22,556 nucleotides of DNA from a virus. The notes beneath the pieces are model-generated. The model made no database searches. It had not been told where the DNA came from and saw only the letters and a program-made list of their open reading frames with translations. Shown piece by piece: positions 15,401 through 21,788 of this stretch. Made by a program: the position numbers and the translations under genes. Positions within the stretch are counted from its first letter, which is position 1, and each line of letters starts with the position of its first letter. The DNA lies in IMG/VR virus record IMGVR_UViG_3300044630_001770, positions 1 through 22,556 of that record. One strand, given 5' to 3'.

Positions 15401-15700
15401 TTTGGACCTTCACATGAAAAAGGTGGTGTTTATGCTGGTGGGGGAGTTAATGTTGAAGGTGGAGAATCTGTTATTAATAAAGTTTCAACGGTTAAATATG
15501 GTTCTTTATTATCATCAATAAATCAAGCAGGTGGTGGAAATGCATTGACATCAGCAACACAAAATGGTTTAATGGAAGAAAGATTAATGCAAGCAATTTC
15601 CAAAACAAATGGTCAACCAATCAGAGCGTATGTATTAAACTCTGAAATAACAAATGGACAAGCAATAAACAAAAGATTAAGTGAACTTGCCTCCATATAA
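12404..15700 (+). CDS. Tail tape measure protein
   Basis: A 1098-residue protein with the features of tape measures: long helical stretches with heptad-like patterns (residues 20-70 and 340-900), Ala-rich segments (AAATAAVSLF, AAAAASNLL, ERAAAAANDL), a membrane-like segment at about 237-257 (NPYGVIIAAIGLLVTAYLAL), a second hydrophobic region near 950-986 and a Gly-rich end (GGGLIFGPSHEKGGVYAGGG) like those seen in siphophage tape measures. The family sets tail length at roughly 0.15 nm per residue, which would give a tail near 160 nm. It lines the tube and is expelled into the host at infection. The chaperone-like gene is far upstream (3363) rather than adjacent as usual. Several charged helical runs (KKKTKKSTEDATKAEEKRRK) are typical. 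Confidence 0.85.
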   Translation: MAEKTIGLKIQLNGVDTIITDIKTFETEIKKAREDLKGLEIGSTQFKKLSSEIGLAESSMLGLIQSTKRLTKEREIEGIGKLGQGIASSFAAATAAVSLFGTESEDVQKAAAAASNLLTLALSARGIAEVKLGAQLVARTIAERAAAAANDLSRVSNLSETASLEASTAAFAANSTAEVANTTVSQANSVATTEGTVIANTNTGAIVTNTAATVGGTAATGFFTNALRVLYTTMAANPYGVIIAAIGLLVTAYLALGKSQQEEIVKLKTIDELRREGLAQTENEITKIQILTSIIQDNNSSLLARQGAYEQLKKLVPELADLTLEEAQNQGILNIAIEREIKLIGLRAEQKAIENFLVQESEEALRKEATERKKRIEDLKEESYWSQFVNGFRVFVLNQAPKLNENQKEINRLEAKGTVGKKDLAKVTKAIVELEGQADNSKKKTKKSTEDATKAEEKRRKEQEELIRVLGERLKIEAQLIGVGVQINDLDNKILKTTEDNVSAAQDYAAQLNELKTVAQLYVELNNQLNESVDFTGTAFDLGQNRLEEYFDKLKEGNLTTQESALEYERLVKSLDNIKKIFALSPEDSKILDEVRLNYKSIFDTVNQFQNVPNVKPPFDAETWEQTLIDYELAIGKLINDPSQIVDPITKNLRRRSDEELAEAKRTAAERFKLLEDSFVKSYVSLKTQEAKVRGDFKNATSKDVQDFEKSASEAAKIAFDNLTKTGESVITFEQGIFQTTEKVKELNKQLSALAPAARAGFLIQNAEEISKQYDLIIPLVENEEEALAEIQLEIQQKTFDERKKYLDATAKLQADLLAQGIDIESLSYEQRLILLEKFLKKSVELTTKTDKDEEEKFKEKLSKIADYFDQFSSYIGEIGSLVQQGFQLQLDQLDINAKKAQESVIGDTEEANQKRLELEEQFQIQKAAIEKKATIRALQVQLVQAIADGASAVLNALSDGGPAAPILAVAAGVISALQIGIIQKQLNQAQSLAGGGLIFGPSHEKGGVYAGGGVNVEGGESVINKVSTVKYGSLLSSINQAGGGNALTSATQNGLMEERLMQAISKTNGQPIRAYVLNSEITNGQAINKRLSELASI

Positions 15701-15706
15701 TTAAAG

Positions 15707-15717
15707 TATTTATAGAA
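15707..15717 (+). promoter_or_regulatory. TATTTATA element upstream of the protease gene
   Basis: TATTTATA (15707-15714) ends three bases before the ATG at 15718 in the short gap after the tape measure gene. It resembles the elements at 1219 and 20497 but lacks a preceding terminator and the exact TATATTTA. It could start a separate transcript for capsid genes. Confidence 0.3.
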
Positions 15718-18090
15718 ATGTTAAGAGTAATAGATTTAGATATAGAAGGCACCTTGACGGGTGATACACGAGTTGCTGAAATTGCTTTGGTAGAAATGCC
15801 AGCAATTGAACAGGATTTCATATATTTTGAAAAACAAGAATTTGAGTCATATAATGATTATCCACAAGCGGCAACAACAAATGCTTGTAGAGCAGTCAAA
15901 TGGGCTGAAGAAAATGGTTGGGGAAGTTGTCTTCAAGCAGAGGGAAAAAATAGAGCGAATCAATTATGTAATCGTGAAAATATAACTGAAGAAACTATTG
16001 CTCGTATGTCAGCATTTAGAAGACATCAACAACACAAAGATGTTCCTTATGAAGAAGGTTGTGGTGGAATTGCTTGGGATGCATGGGGTGGTGATGCTGG
16101 TGTTGATTGGGCTGAAAGAAAGTTGGAACAGATTAGAAAGTCCAAAGAAGAAATGGCTGAAGTGGGACCAAGAGGTGGAATTAAAGAAAGCAAAAAAGCA
16201 CCAAAGTCAGACACACCAAACAAAGACCCAAAAGGGGAAGGTTCAGCAAAGGGTGATGCAAGTGGAAAAAGAGGTGCTGAAGTTACAGCAGCACAAGAAA
16301 AAACATTACAGGGAAAGGTTGATGATTTCAACGAAAAAGAATCAAATACCAAAAACGGAAATGCCACATTGGGAGCATTAAAATCTGTATTCCAAAGAGG
16401 ATTGGGAGCATATAACACATCTCACTCCCCTCAAGTAAAATCAGCAGAACAATGGGCATATGCTCGTGTAAATGCGTTTCTTTACTTGTTAAAAAATGGT
16501 AGACCTGAAAATCCAAAATACACAACAGATTACGATTTGTTACCTGAGAAACATCCAAAGAACGGTAAGAAAGAAGAGATGGATTATGAACCATCATTAC
16601 CTGGTTATGTTAATTATCCATCAGGTAATACTGAAAATGATATGTTAATCAAACCAATTCTATTTGTTGAAAGAGAGCCAGGTGAAGAGAAAAAAGCATA
16701 TATTTCTCGTTGTACCGCATATCTTATCAAGAACGAAGGTTATGAATCAGACCAAGCGTATGCAATTTGTGAAAGTGAATCTGAGGACTTTGCAAGGGGT
16801 GAGAGGGTTTCATTTGATTATGATGATACCTTGAATACTGCAAGAGGTCGTGGGTTTGCCTTGCAAGAAATAAACAGTGGTTCTGATGTGTATATCATCT
16901 CAGCAAGAGCCGACAAAAAAAGAATGTTAGGTTTGGCTGAAGAGTTGGGAATACCAACCAATAAAGTATTTGCAACAGGTTCAAATAGGAATAAAATCAG
17001 GATGGTTAAATCTTTGAGAATCAAAAGACATTATGATAACAATGAAGATGTCATTGAACAACTTGGAAATGTTGGACAACAATTTTGTTTCTCATGTGAA
17101 CCAGTTGAATACAATTATTCTGATGAAGAATATGAAGCAAAAGAATTGTTGGATTTCTTAAAGGAAACTGACTATGAAAAGTTTGAAGCCATTGTGGGAA
17201 CAATGAGAGGTAAAACTGAAGGTGATATTAAAAAATTAAATCATAAAAACCCAACAACATATTTCAAATACGAAAGAGTTTCATCTGGTTCTCCCGATAG
17301 AGATTTTTGTATGTCAATTGAAAATAGATATTTCCGTAGATTGGAAATAGATATGTTAAGGGATACGAATACAGAGTTTGGTCATGAAGGTCAAGCGTAT
17401 TCAAAATGGTTATACAAGGGTGGTCCAAATTGTGTTCATGCTTGGAGAAAGTATATTGCTCAAGGTGACGTAATTTCTGACCAAGGCATGGCTGAAGGAC
17501 TGGCAGGAACACCACCAAAAGAAATGCCGAACAGTGGATATTATTCTGAAGAAACCAAAAGAAAATCTGAGGTTGCTTACATTGTTTCTCAGAACATGTC
17601 CCAATTAAATTTTAAAGCAGATACGGAAAAGAGAATGGTTTATTCTCCATTGATGATACCAAACATGTTAATTCCAAGATTAGATGAGGTTTCCAATGAA
17701 AAATATTATGTTAAATTTACACCACAGGTGATAGAAAAAATTCAAAATCTTTACATGATTGAAAAGAGATTGGACCAAACAAACTATGAACATACAGAAC
17801 AAAAAATGTCTGATGTGGTTATGGTTGAATCTTGGTTGGTTTCAGGAAAATCTGACAAAGCATATCAACTTGGTTTCTCAAGGGAGAATATTCCTGATGG
17901 AACTTGGATGGGTGGATTTAAAGTTTTGGAAACAAAAGAAGGAGATAACATTTGGAATAATTTCATTAAGACAGGAAAGGTTAAAGGATTCTCAGTTGAG
18001 GGTAATTTTATCACCAATTTTTCCCGTCTAAAAAATGATGAATATTTATTACAAGAAATCATAAACATATTAAATAAAATAAACGATTAA
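15718..18090 (+). CDS. Capsid maturation polyprotein: XkdF-like protease with embedded HAD and other domains
   Basis: A 790-residue multidomain protein. Residues 1-38 (LDIEGTLTGDTRVAEIALVE, MPAIEQDFIYF) and 625-770 (YSPLMIPNMLIPR, YYVKFTPQVIEKI, VESWLVSG, KGFSVEGNF) correspond to the start and core of XkdF-type prohead proteases; His692 and Ser759 are candidate catalytic residues. In between lie four apparent insertions. At 48-140 is a conserved module with RANQL, RRHQQH and AWDAWGGDAGVDWAERK. At about 192-280 is another (SVFQRGLGAYNTSHSP, WAYARVNAFLYLL, DLLPEKHP), preceded by a Gly/Lys/Ser linker. At 360-450 is a HAD phosphatase-like domain with intact motifs DYDDT (367-371), SAR (395), Lys426 and HYDNNED. 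At 505-580 is a MuF-like Cys motif (SPDRDFC, GGPNCVHAWR). It likely cleaves scaffold and capsid protein before packaging. The roles of the inserts are inferred only as virion-associated. Confidence 0.75.
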   Translation: MLRVIDLDIEGTLTGDTRVAEIALVEMPAIEQDFIYFEKQEFESYNDYPQAATTNACRAVKWAEENGWGSCLQAEGKNRANQLCNRENITEETIARMSAFRRHQQHKDVPYEEGCGGIAWDAWGGDAGVDWAERKLEQIRKSKEEMAEVGPRGGIKESKKAPKSDTPNKDPKGEGSAKGDASGKRGAEVTAAQEKTLQGKVDDFNEKESNTKNGNATLGALKSVFQRGLGAYNTSHSPQVKSAEQWAYARVNAFLYLLKNGRPENPKYTTDYDLLPEKHPKNGKKEEMDYEPSLPGYVNYPSGNTENDMLIKPILFVEREPGEEKKAYISRCTAYLIKNEGYESDQAYAICESESEDFARGERVSFDYDDTLNTARGRGFALQEINSGSDVYIISARADKKRMLGLAEELGIPTNKVFATGSNRNKIRMVKSLRIKRHYDNNEDVIEQLGNVGQQFCFSCEPVEYNYSDEEYEAKELLDFLKETDYEKFEAIVGTMRGKTEGDIKKLNHKNPTTYFKYERVSSGSPDRDFCMSIENRYFRRLEIDMLRDTNTEFGHEGQAYSKWLYKGGPNCVHAWRKYIAQGDVISDQGMAEGLAGTPPKEMPNSGYYSEETKRKSEVAYIVSQNMSQLNFKADTEKRMVYSPLMIPNMLIPRLDEVSNEKYYVKFTPQVIEKIQNLYMIEKRLDQTNYEHTEQKMSDVVMVESWLVSGKSDKAYQLGFSRENIPDGTWMGGFKVLETKEGDNIWNNFIKTGKVKGFSVEGNFITNFSRLKNDEYLLQEIINILNKIND

Positions 18091-18096
18091 AAAATT

Positions 18097-18885
18097 ATGA
18101 ATGCTACACAAGCAATTAACAGTATCGTTAAATTGTTAAATTTACAATTCAAGAAAGAAAATTTTACTTCAACATTTTTGATTGATGGAACTACAGAAGT
18201 TACAAACAATCAAGAAGCAGAATTAGAAGTAGGACAAACTTTATTTGTTGTAAAGGACGGCACTCTTGCACCAGCACCTGAAGGCAGCCATGAAACCAGA
18301 GATGGTTTTATTGTGACTTTGGATGGTGAATCAACAATCATCGCAATCGCATCAAAGGACAAAGAAATGAAATCAGAAGTAAACACGGAGGATGACTCCC
18401 TTATGGAATATACTGAGGCTAAAGATGCTCAGGGTCAAATCTTGGAATCAAATACATTTGATGTTGGTGAAAAAATTTACACAGTTAAGGAAGATGGTTC
18501 AAAAGAACCTTGTCCTGATGGTGAAAAACAAGTGGTGTTGAAAGACGAGAGTGGTAATGAAAACAAAATTAGAATTCAAGTTAAAGATGGTGTTATCACT
18601 GAAAGAGAAAATGTTGAAGAAGAAGATTCTGAAGACATGATGAAACCACAAATGATGAATTCTGACTTTTCAAAAGACATTAACGACATTAAAGAATCAA
18701 TGAGTCAAATCTTATCTATGATTGATTCAATGAATGGAAAATTCAAAACAGAGTTAAACTCATTAAAAACCGATTTTGATAGTTTCAAAAAATCACCAGA
18801 AAGAAAGGCTGTAGAAGAAAAGAAAACCTACAACGAATCTTTTGCTGATTACAAATTGGACTTGATTAAATCATTAAGAAAATAA
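18097..18885 (+). CDS. Capsid scaffold-like protein
   Basis: A 262-residue protein. After an N-terminal helix, two similar beta-rich modules occur: residues 41-83 (VGQTLFVVKDGTLAPAPEG) and 119-170 (VGEKIYTVKEDGSKEPCPDG), each with a strand, a DG turn, then a proline-rich PxPxG turn and a further strand; a tandem duplication is likely. The C-terminal third is acidic, then a likely coiled coil (193-235, KDINDIKESMSQILSMIDSM), then a basic tail (ending YKLDLIKSLRK). This layout and the position between protease and major capsid protein fit a scaffold that is cut by the protease and expelled as DNA enters. No cleavage site can be assigned from sequence alone. It starts six bases after the protease gene. 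Confidence 0.6.
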   Translation: MNATQAINSIVKLLNLQFKKENFTSTFLIDGTTEVTNNQEAELEVGQTLFVVKDGTLAPAPEGSHETRDGFIVTLDGESTIIAIASKDKEMKSEVNTEDDSLMEYTEAKDAQGQILESNTFDVGEKIYTVKEDGSKEPCPDGEKQVVLKDESGNENKIRIQVKDGVITERENVEEEDSEDMMKPQMMNSDFSKDINDIKESMSQILSMIDSMNGKFKTELNSLKTDFDSFKKSPERKAVEEKKTYNESFADYKLDLIKSLRK

Positions 18886-18907
18886 AATAAAAACAAAATT
18901 TAATAAA

Positions 18908-19855
18908 ATGGAAAATAAGAAAAAAATGTCATTTAACTATGACTTATCAAACTTACCAACCTACAATTCTTATGGTTCTGACATGTTGATTAAGGCAATC
19001 TTGGGATTGACTTTACCAAAGTATGCAACAATCAGACCTAACTTAAAAGGTACAACTGAAAAAGTTGGTTTCGTAACCAACGATGTTATCTTGCAAGATT
19101 TGAGTTGTGGATTTGACCCAACAGGTGATACTGTTCAAAACTTAGTTACAGTGGATTTGTGTAACAAAAAGGTTAACCAACAATTGTGTCCTTACTCATT
19201 GTATGACACTTATTTGAGTCAATCATTAACAAACAGCAACTTCCAAGAGTCAGTTCCTTTTGAAGAAGTAATCTTGACAGATATTTCAAACAGAATTGCT
19301 AACCAAGTTGAAAAACAATTGTGGCAGAACACAACTGCAAGTGGTGGAACTATCTACAACAACGCTTGTTTCAACGGTGTTGGTGCTTTGATTACATCAG
19401 GTAATGGTGCTACTCAAATCGCTTACTCAGCAGCAACTGCTTCAAATGGTTTGGATGTTTTCACTGCAATCTACGAGGCTATCCCTTCAAATGTATTACA
19501 TTTGGATGATTTGGCTATCTACTGTTCTTACGCTAACTACAGAGGTTTGGTAAGTTCTATGAGAAACAACTCATTCGTGAACTTGTTCACAATGGATTCT
19601 GCTAACGCTGCTATCGGTGAAGAGTGGAGTTTGATGTTACCTGGTACTAACGTAAAAATTATCCCAACTGTAGGTTTGGATGGTGTTAACGCTTACTACG
19701 CAGGACCAAGTTCGTACTACATGGTCGGAATGAATTCTGAAATAATGACCGTAAAATCAATCTACGACCCGTTTGAAGATATCGTAAAAATTCAAGCACA
19801 CGTAACTTACGGATTGGGTGTATTTGATGTAGCGTCATTCGCAATTTGTAAATAA
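18908..19855 (+). CDS. Major capsid protein (HK97-fold expected)
   Basis: A 315-residue protein placed after protease and scaffold, where the major capsid protein is expected. Length and composition fit (mixed strands, NT helix ELSxxx-like absent; many Gly/Asn turns). Features visible are an N-arm-like start (MENKKKMSFNYDLSNLP), a central helical spine region (TDISNRIANQVEKQLW) and C-terminal strands ending FDVASFAICK. Codons ending in C (AAC, TAC, TTC, ATC) are clearly more frequent than in neighbouring genes, the usual sign of a highly expressed protein. No HK97 motif can be named from sequence alone, so the fold is inferred. An A-rich leader precedes the ATG. Alternatives are another abundant virion protein, but none fits the place better. 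Confidence 0.75.
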   Translation: MENKKKMSFNYDLSNLPTYNSYGSDMLIKAILGLTLPKYATIRPNLKGTTEKVGFVTNDVILQDLSCGFDPTGDTVQNLVTVDLCNKKVNQQLCPYSLYDTYLSQSLTNSNFQESVPFEEVILTDISNRIANQVEKQLWQNTTASGGTIYNNACFNGVGALITSGNGATQIAYSAATASNGLDVFTAIYEAIPSNVLHLDDLAIYCSYANYRGLVSSMRNNSFVNLFTMDSANAAIGEEWSLMLPGTNVKIIPTVGLDGVNAYYAGPSSYYMVGMNSEIMTVKSIYDPFEDIVKIQAHVTYGLGVFDVASFAICK

Positions 19856-19890
19856 CCCATAAACTATTAACTAATTAAAGAAATAGAATT

Positions 19891-20442
19891 ATGGCAGCAT
19901 GTTATTTATCAACAGGATATACCCTTGATTGTAGAACATCTTCAACAGGTGGTATCAAAACAATGTGGGTTTTAGGTGGTTCTGGTAACACAATCACTGG
20001 TTACACAGTAACTAACTCAGAAGTTACCGCTATCGGTGGAACAGGAACTTGGTTCAAATTTGAACTTCCAAAACAGGCAGGTTCTTTGAGTGAAACACTT
20101 GGAATCAACACGGTAGCACAATCAGTAACTTTCCAACCAGAAGTTATTGTAAATTTACCTAAATTAAACACACAACTAAGAGACGCATTTGTTGACTTGG
20201 TATCTTTGAACGAAATATATTGTTTAATAGAAGATAACAACAACAGATACTGGTTAGTTGGATTAGATAATGGTTTATTAGTTACTGCTGGTTCTTTGAA
20301 CTCAGGTCAGGCTTACACAGATTTGAACGGAGCAACTGCTCTTACAATGACAGGTGGAGAACCAACATCAATAAGAGAAGTGTTAGTAACAACTACTATC
20401 GGTGCGGTATTTACTGCAGGTGGTTTTACTTTCCAATCTTAA
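19891..20442 (+). CDS. Tail-tube-like major structural protein
   Basis: A 183-residue protein (MAACYLSTGYTLDCRT). The middle reads FKFELPKQAGSLSETL, then a helix-containing KLNTQLRDAFVDLVSLNEIY, then CLIEDNNNRYWLVGLDNGLLVTAG, SGQAYTDLNG and ALTMTGGEP. The pattern of a D-N-N-x-R-Y-W-L-V-G-L strand, a turn and SG-x-A is what I recall for the tail tube protein of Bacteroidota phages. Like the capsid gene before it, it uses many C-ending codons, so it should be abundant, which fits a tube protein. The gene ends just before the strong terminator at 20459-20484, so it is the last gene of the late operon. A head-decoration protein is the main alternative. Confidence 0.5.
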   Translation: MAACYLSTGYTLDCRTSSTGGIKTMWVLGGSGNTITGYTVTNSEVTAIGGTGTWFKFELPKQAGSLSETLGINTVAQSVTFQPEVIVNLPKLNTQLRDAFVDLVSLNEIYCLIEDNNNRYWLVGLDNGLLVTAGSLNSGQAYTDLNGATALTMTGGEPTSIREVLVTTTIGAVFTAGGFTFQS

Positions 20443-20458
20443 TAAAAACATTGAAATT

Positions 20459-20484
20459 TGGGGAGGTTAAAATCTCCCCATTTT
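20459..20484 (+). terminator. Intrinsic terminator after the capsid/tube operon
   Basis: Arms TGGGGAG (20459-20465) and CTCCCCA (20474-20480) form a 7-base-pair stem with an 8-base loop, followed by TTTTC. It ends rightward transcription after the 19891 gene. Confidence 0.85.
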
Positions 20485-20496
20485 CATTAGCCAAAC

Positions 20497-20510
20497 TATA
20501 TTTATAAAGT
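20497..20510 (+). promoter_or_regulatory. Candidate promoter of the host-recognition module
   Basis: TATATTTATAAAGT directly precedes the ATG at 20511 and lies 13 bases after a terminator, so a new transcript must start here or the terminator must be passed. Nearly identical to the element at 1219-1231. No TTTG occurs at the -33 distance. Confidence 0.5.
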
Positions 20511-21581
20511 ATGAAGTGGAAACCTTATTCAGCCCCAAGAAAACAACCGAACATTAATGACATGATTTACCCAAAGGGTGAAAAAAGACCTGGCAATGTT
20601 TGGGTGGGCGGAATATTAATGAATGTGTATAAAGCACCACCATCAACAACACTTCCTTTATGGGTTGCGGTTGGTGGTTTAACAGCGACTACTATTGGAT
20701 ATTCTGTTGATGGTATGACTTGGTCTGCTTCTACAAATGGAAAAATTGTATTTCCTGCTCCAGTATTATCAGTATCGTCAAGTAATAGCCTTTGGGTTGT
20801 TGGCGGTCAATCACCTAATACTATTGGATATTCTAATGATGGTATAACTTGGTCTGCTTCTACAAATGGTAATAGTATTTTATCTTCACTTTGTTTTGAT
20901 GTTGGTTGGAATGGTTCTATATGGGTTGCTGGGGGACAAGGAACAAATACTATCGCCTATTCCAACGATGGTATTACTTGGAACGCATCTACTAATGGAA
21001 ATAGTGTTATTTCTGGAACAACCAGAGGAATTGGCACAGATGGTTCTATATGGGTTGCTGGTGGGTCAGGAATAAATACATTAGCATATTCTAATGATGG
21101 TATTACTTGGTCTGGTTCTACTAATGGAAATAGTATTTTAACTAGTGAAGGTAGGTGTATTGCTTGGAATGGTTCTATATGGGTTGCTGGCGGTTTTTCA
21201 ACAAATCCATTAGCATATTCTAATGATGGTATTACTTGGTCTGCTTCTACTAATGGAAATAGTATTATGGCTGCTACTAATTCTGTGGCTTGGAATGGTT
21301 CTATATGGGTTGCCGCAGGACAAGGAGCAAATAGATTAGCATATTCTAATGATGGTTTAACTTGGTCTGGTTCTACTAATGGAAATACTTTTTTTAGTGG
21401 TGGACTTTCTGTTGGTTGGAATGGTTCTATGTGGGTTGCTGGTGGGATAGGAGCAAATAGATTAGCATATTCTATTGATGGTATTACTTGGTCTGCTTCT
21501 ACTAATGGAAATATTTTATTCAATTCTGTTGTTTATGATGTAGCATCAAAACCAGCCCCTAATTTGTATCCCCCAAGATAA
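20511..21581 (+). CDS. Seven-repeat propeller-like receptor-binding candidate
   Basis: A 356-residue protein. A 49-residue basic N-terminus (MKWKPYSAPRKQPNINDM), possibly the virion anchor, is followed by seven repeats of 42-44 residues, each reading roughly WNGSIWVAGGxGxNxxAYSNDGITW-like with SxSTNGN after it. Each repeat contains an Asp-box-like SNDGITW turn, so a seven-bladed beta-propeller is expected. The DNA repeats are also strongly conserved (20658-21554). It is the first gene after the terminator at 20484 and precedes a fibre gene, suggesting an adsorption role such as binding a surface sugar. It could also be a phage-borne enzyme fold, but no catalytic residues are visible. The last ~10 residues (KPAPNLYPPR) leave the repeat pattern. 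Confidence 0.65.
   Translation: MKWKPYSAPRKQPNINDMIYPKGEKRPGNVWVGGILMNVYKAPPSTTLPLWVAVGGLTATTIGYSVDGMTWSASTNGKIVFPAPVLSVSSSNSLWVVGGQSPNTIGYSNDGITWSASTNGNSILSSLCFDVGWNGSIWVAGGQGTNTIAYSNDGITWNASTNGNSVISGTTRGIGTDGSIWVAGGSGINTLAYSNDGITWSGSTNGNSILTSEGRCIAWNGSIWVAGGFSTNPLAYSNDGITWSASTNGNSIMAATNSVAWNGSIWVAAGQGANRLAYSNDGLTWSGSTNGNTFFSGGLSVGWNGSMWVAGGIGANRLAYSIDGITWSASTNGNILFNSVVYDVASKPAPNLYPPR
20658..21554 (+). repeat. Seven tandem repeats of 126-132 bases
   Basis: Repeat starts: 20658, 20790, 20919, 21048, 21177, 21303, 21429. Stretches such as GGTTCTATATGGGTTGCTGG and AATGATGGTATTACTTGG recur almost unchanged in repeats 3-7; the first two are more diverged. High DNA identity points to recent expansion or gene conversion. 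Confidence 0.9.
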
Positions 21582-21584
21582 TAT

Positions 21585-21788
21585 ATGTATAGAATTGATG
21601 ATATAGCCTTTGATGAATACTCAGTTGAAACTGTTGAAATGAATTTGGAAAGTTGTGATGTTCATTTAAGAGTATTGTTTAGTAAAGAAGATAAAAGGAT
21701 TCAAAGAAGAAAGACATACAAGTTTGAAACAGATTGTAATGTTGATGTAAATAAATTAATTGAAGAGTTAAAAAACATAATTAAATAA
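21585..21788 (+). CDS. Small hypothetical protein between two adhesin genes
   Basis: A 67-residue protein (MYRIDDIAFDEYSVETVEM), predicted as strand-rich in the first two thirds with a basic patch (KEDKRIQRRKTYKF) and ending in a helix (VNKLIEELKNIIK). It contains two cysteines. No signal peptide or membrane span is present. No family is recognised. It starts three bases after the propeller gene's stop and overlaps the following fibre gene by one base (TAATG), so it is translated with them and may be a small chaperone or adaptor of the host-binding module; that is an inference from position only. The minus-strand frame over the same bases is a shadow of the Pro/Thr repeats. Confidence 0.65.
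   Translation: MYRIDDIAFDEYSVETVEMNLESCDVHLRVLFSKEDKRIQRRKTYKFETDCNVDVNKLIEELKNIIK

Noticed and set aside
1094-20510. T4-type late promoters (TATAAATA)
   Set aside because: The elements read TATTTATA on the coding strand, the reverse complement, so they do not have the T4 orientation.
20658-21554. CRISPR array
   Set aside because: Repeats are 126-132 bases, code for a regular protein repeat and have no short palindromic spacing.
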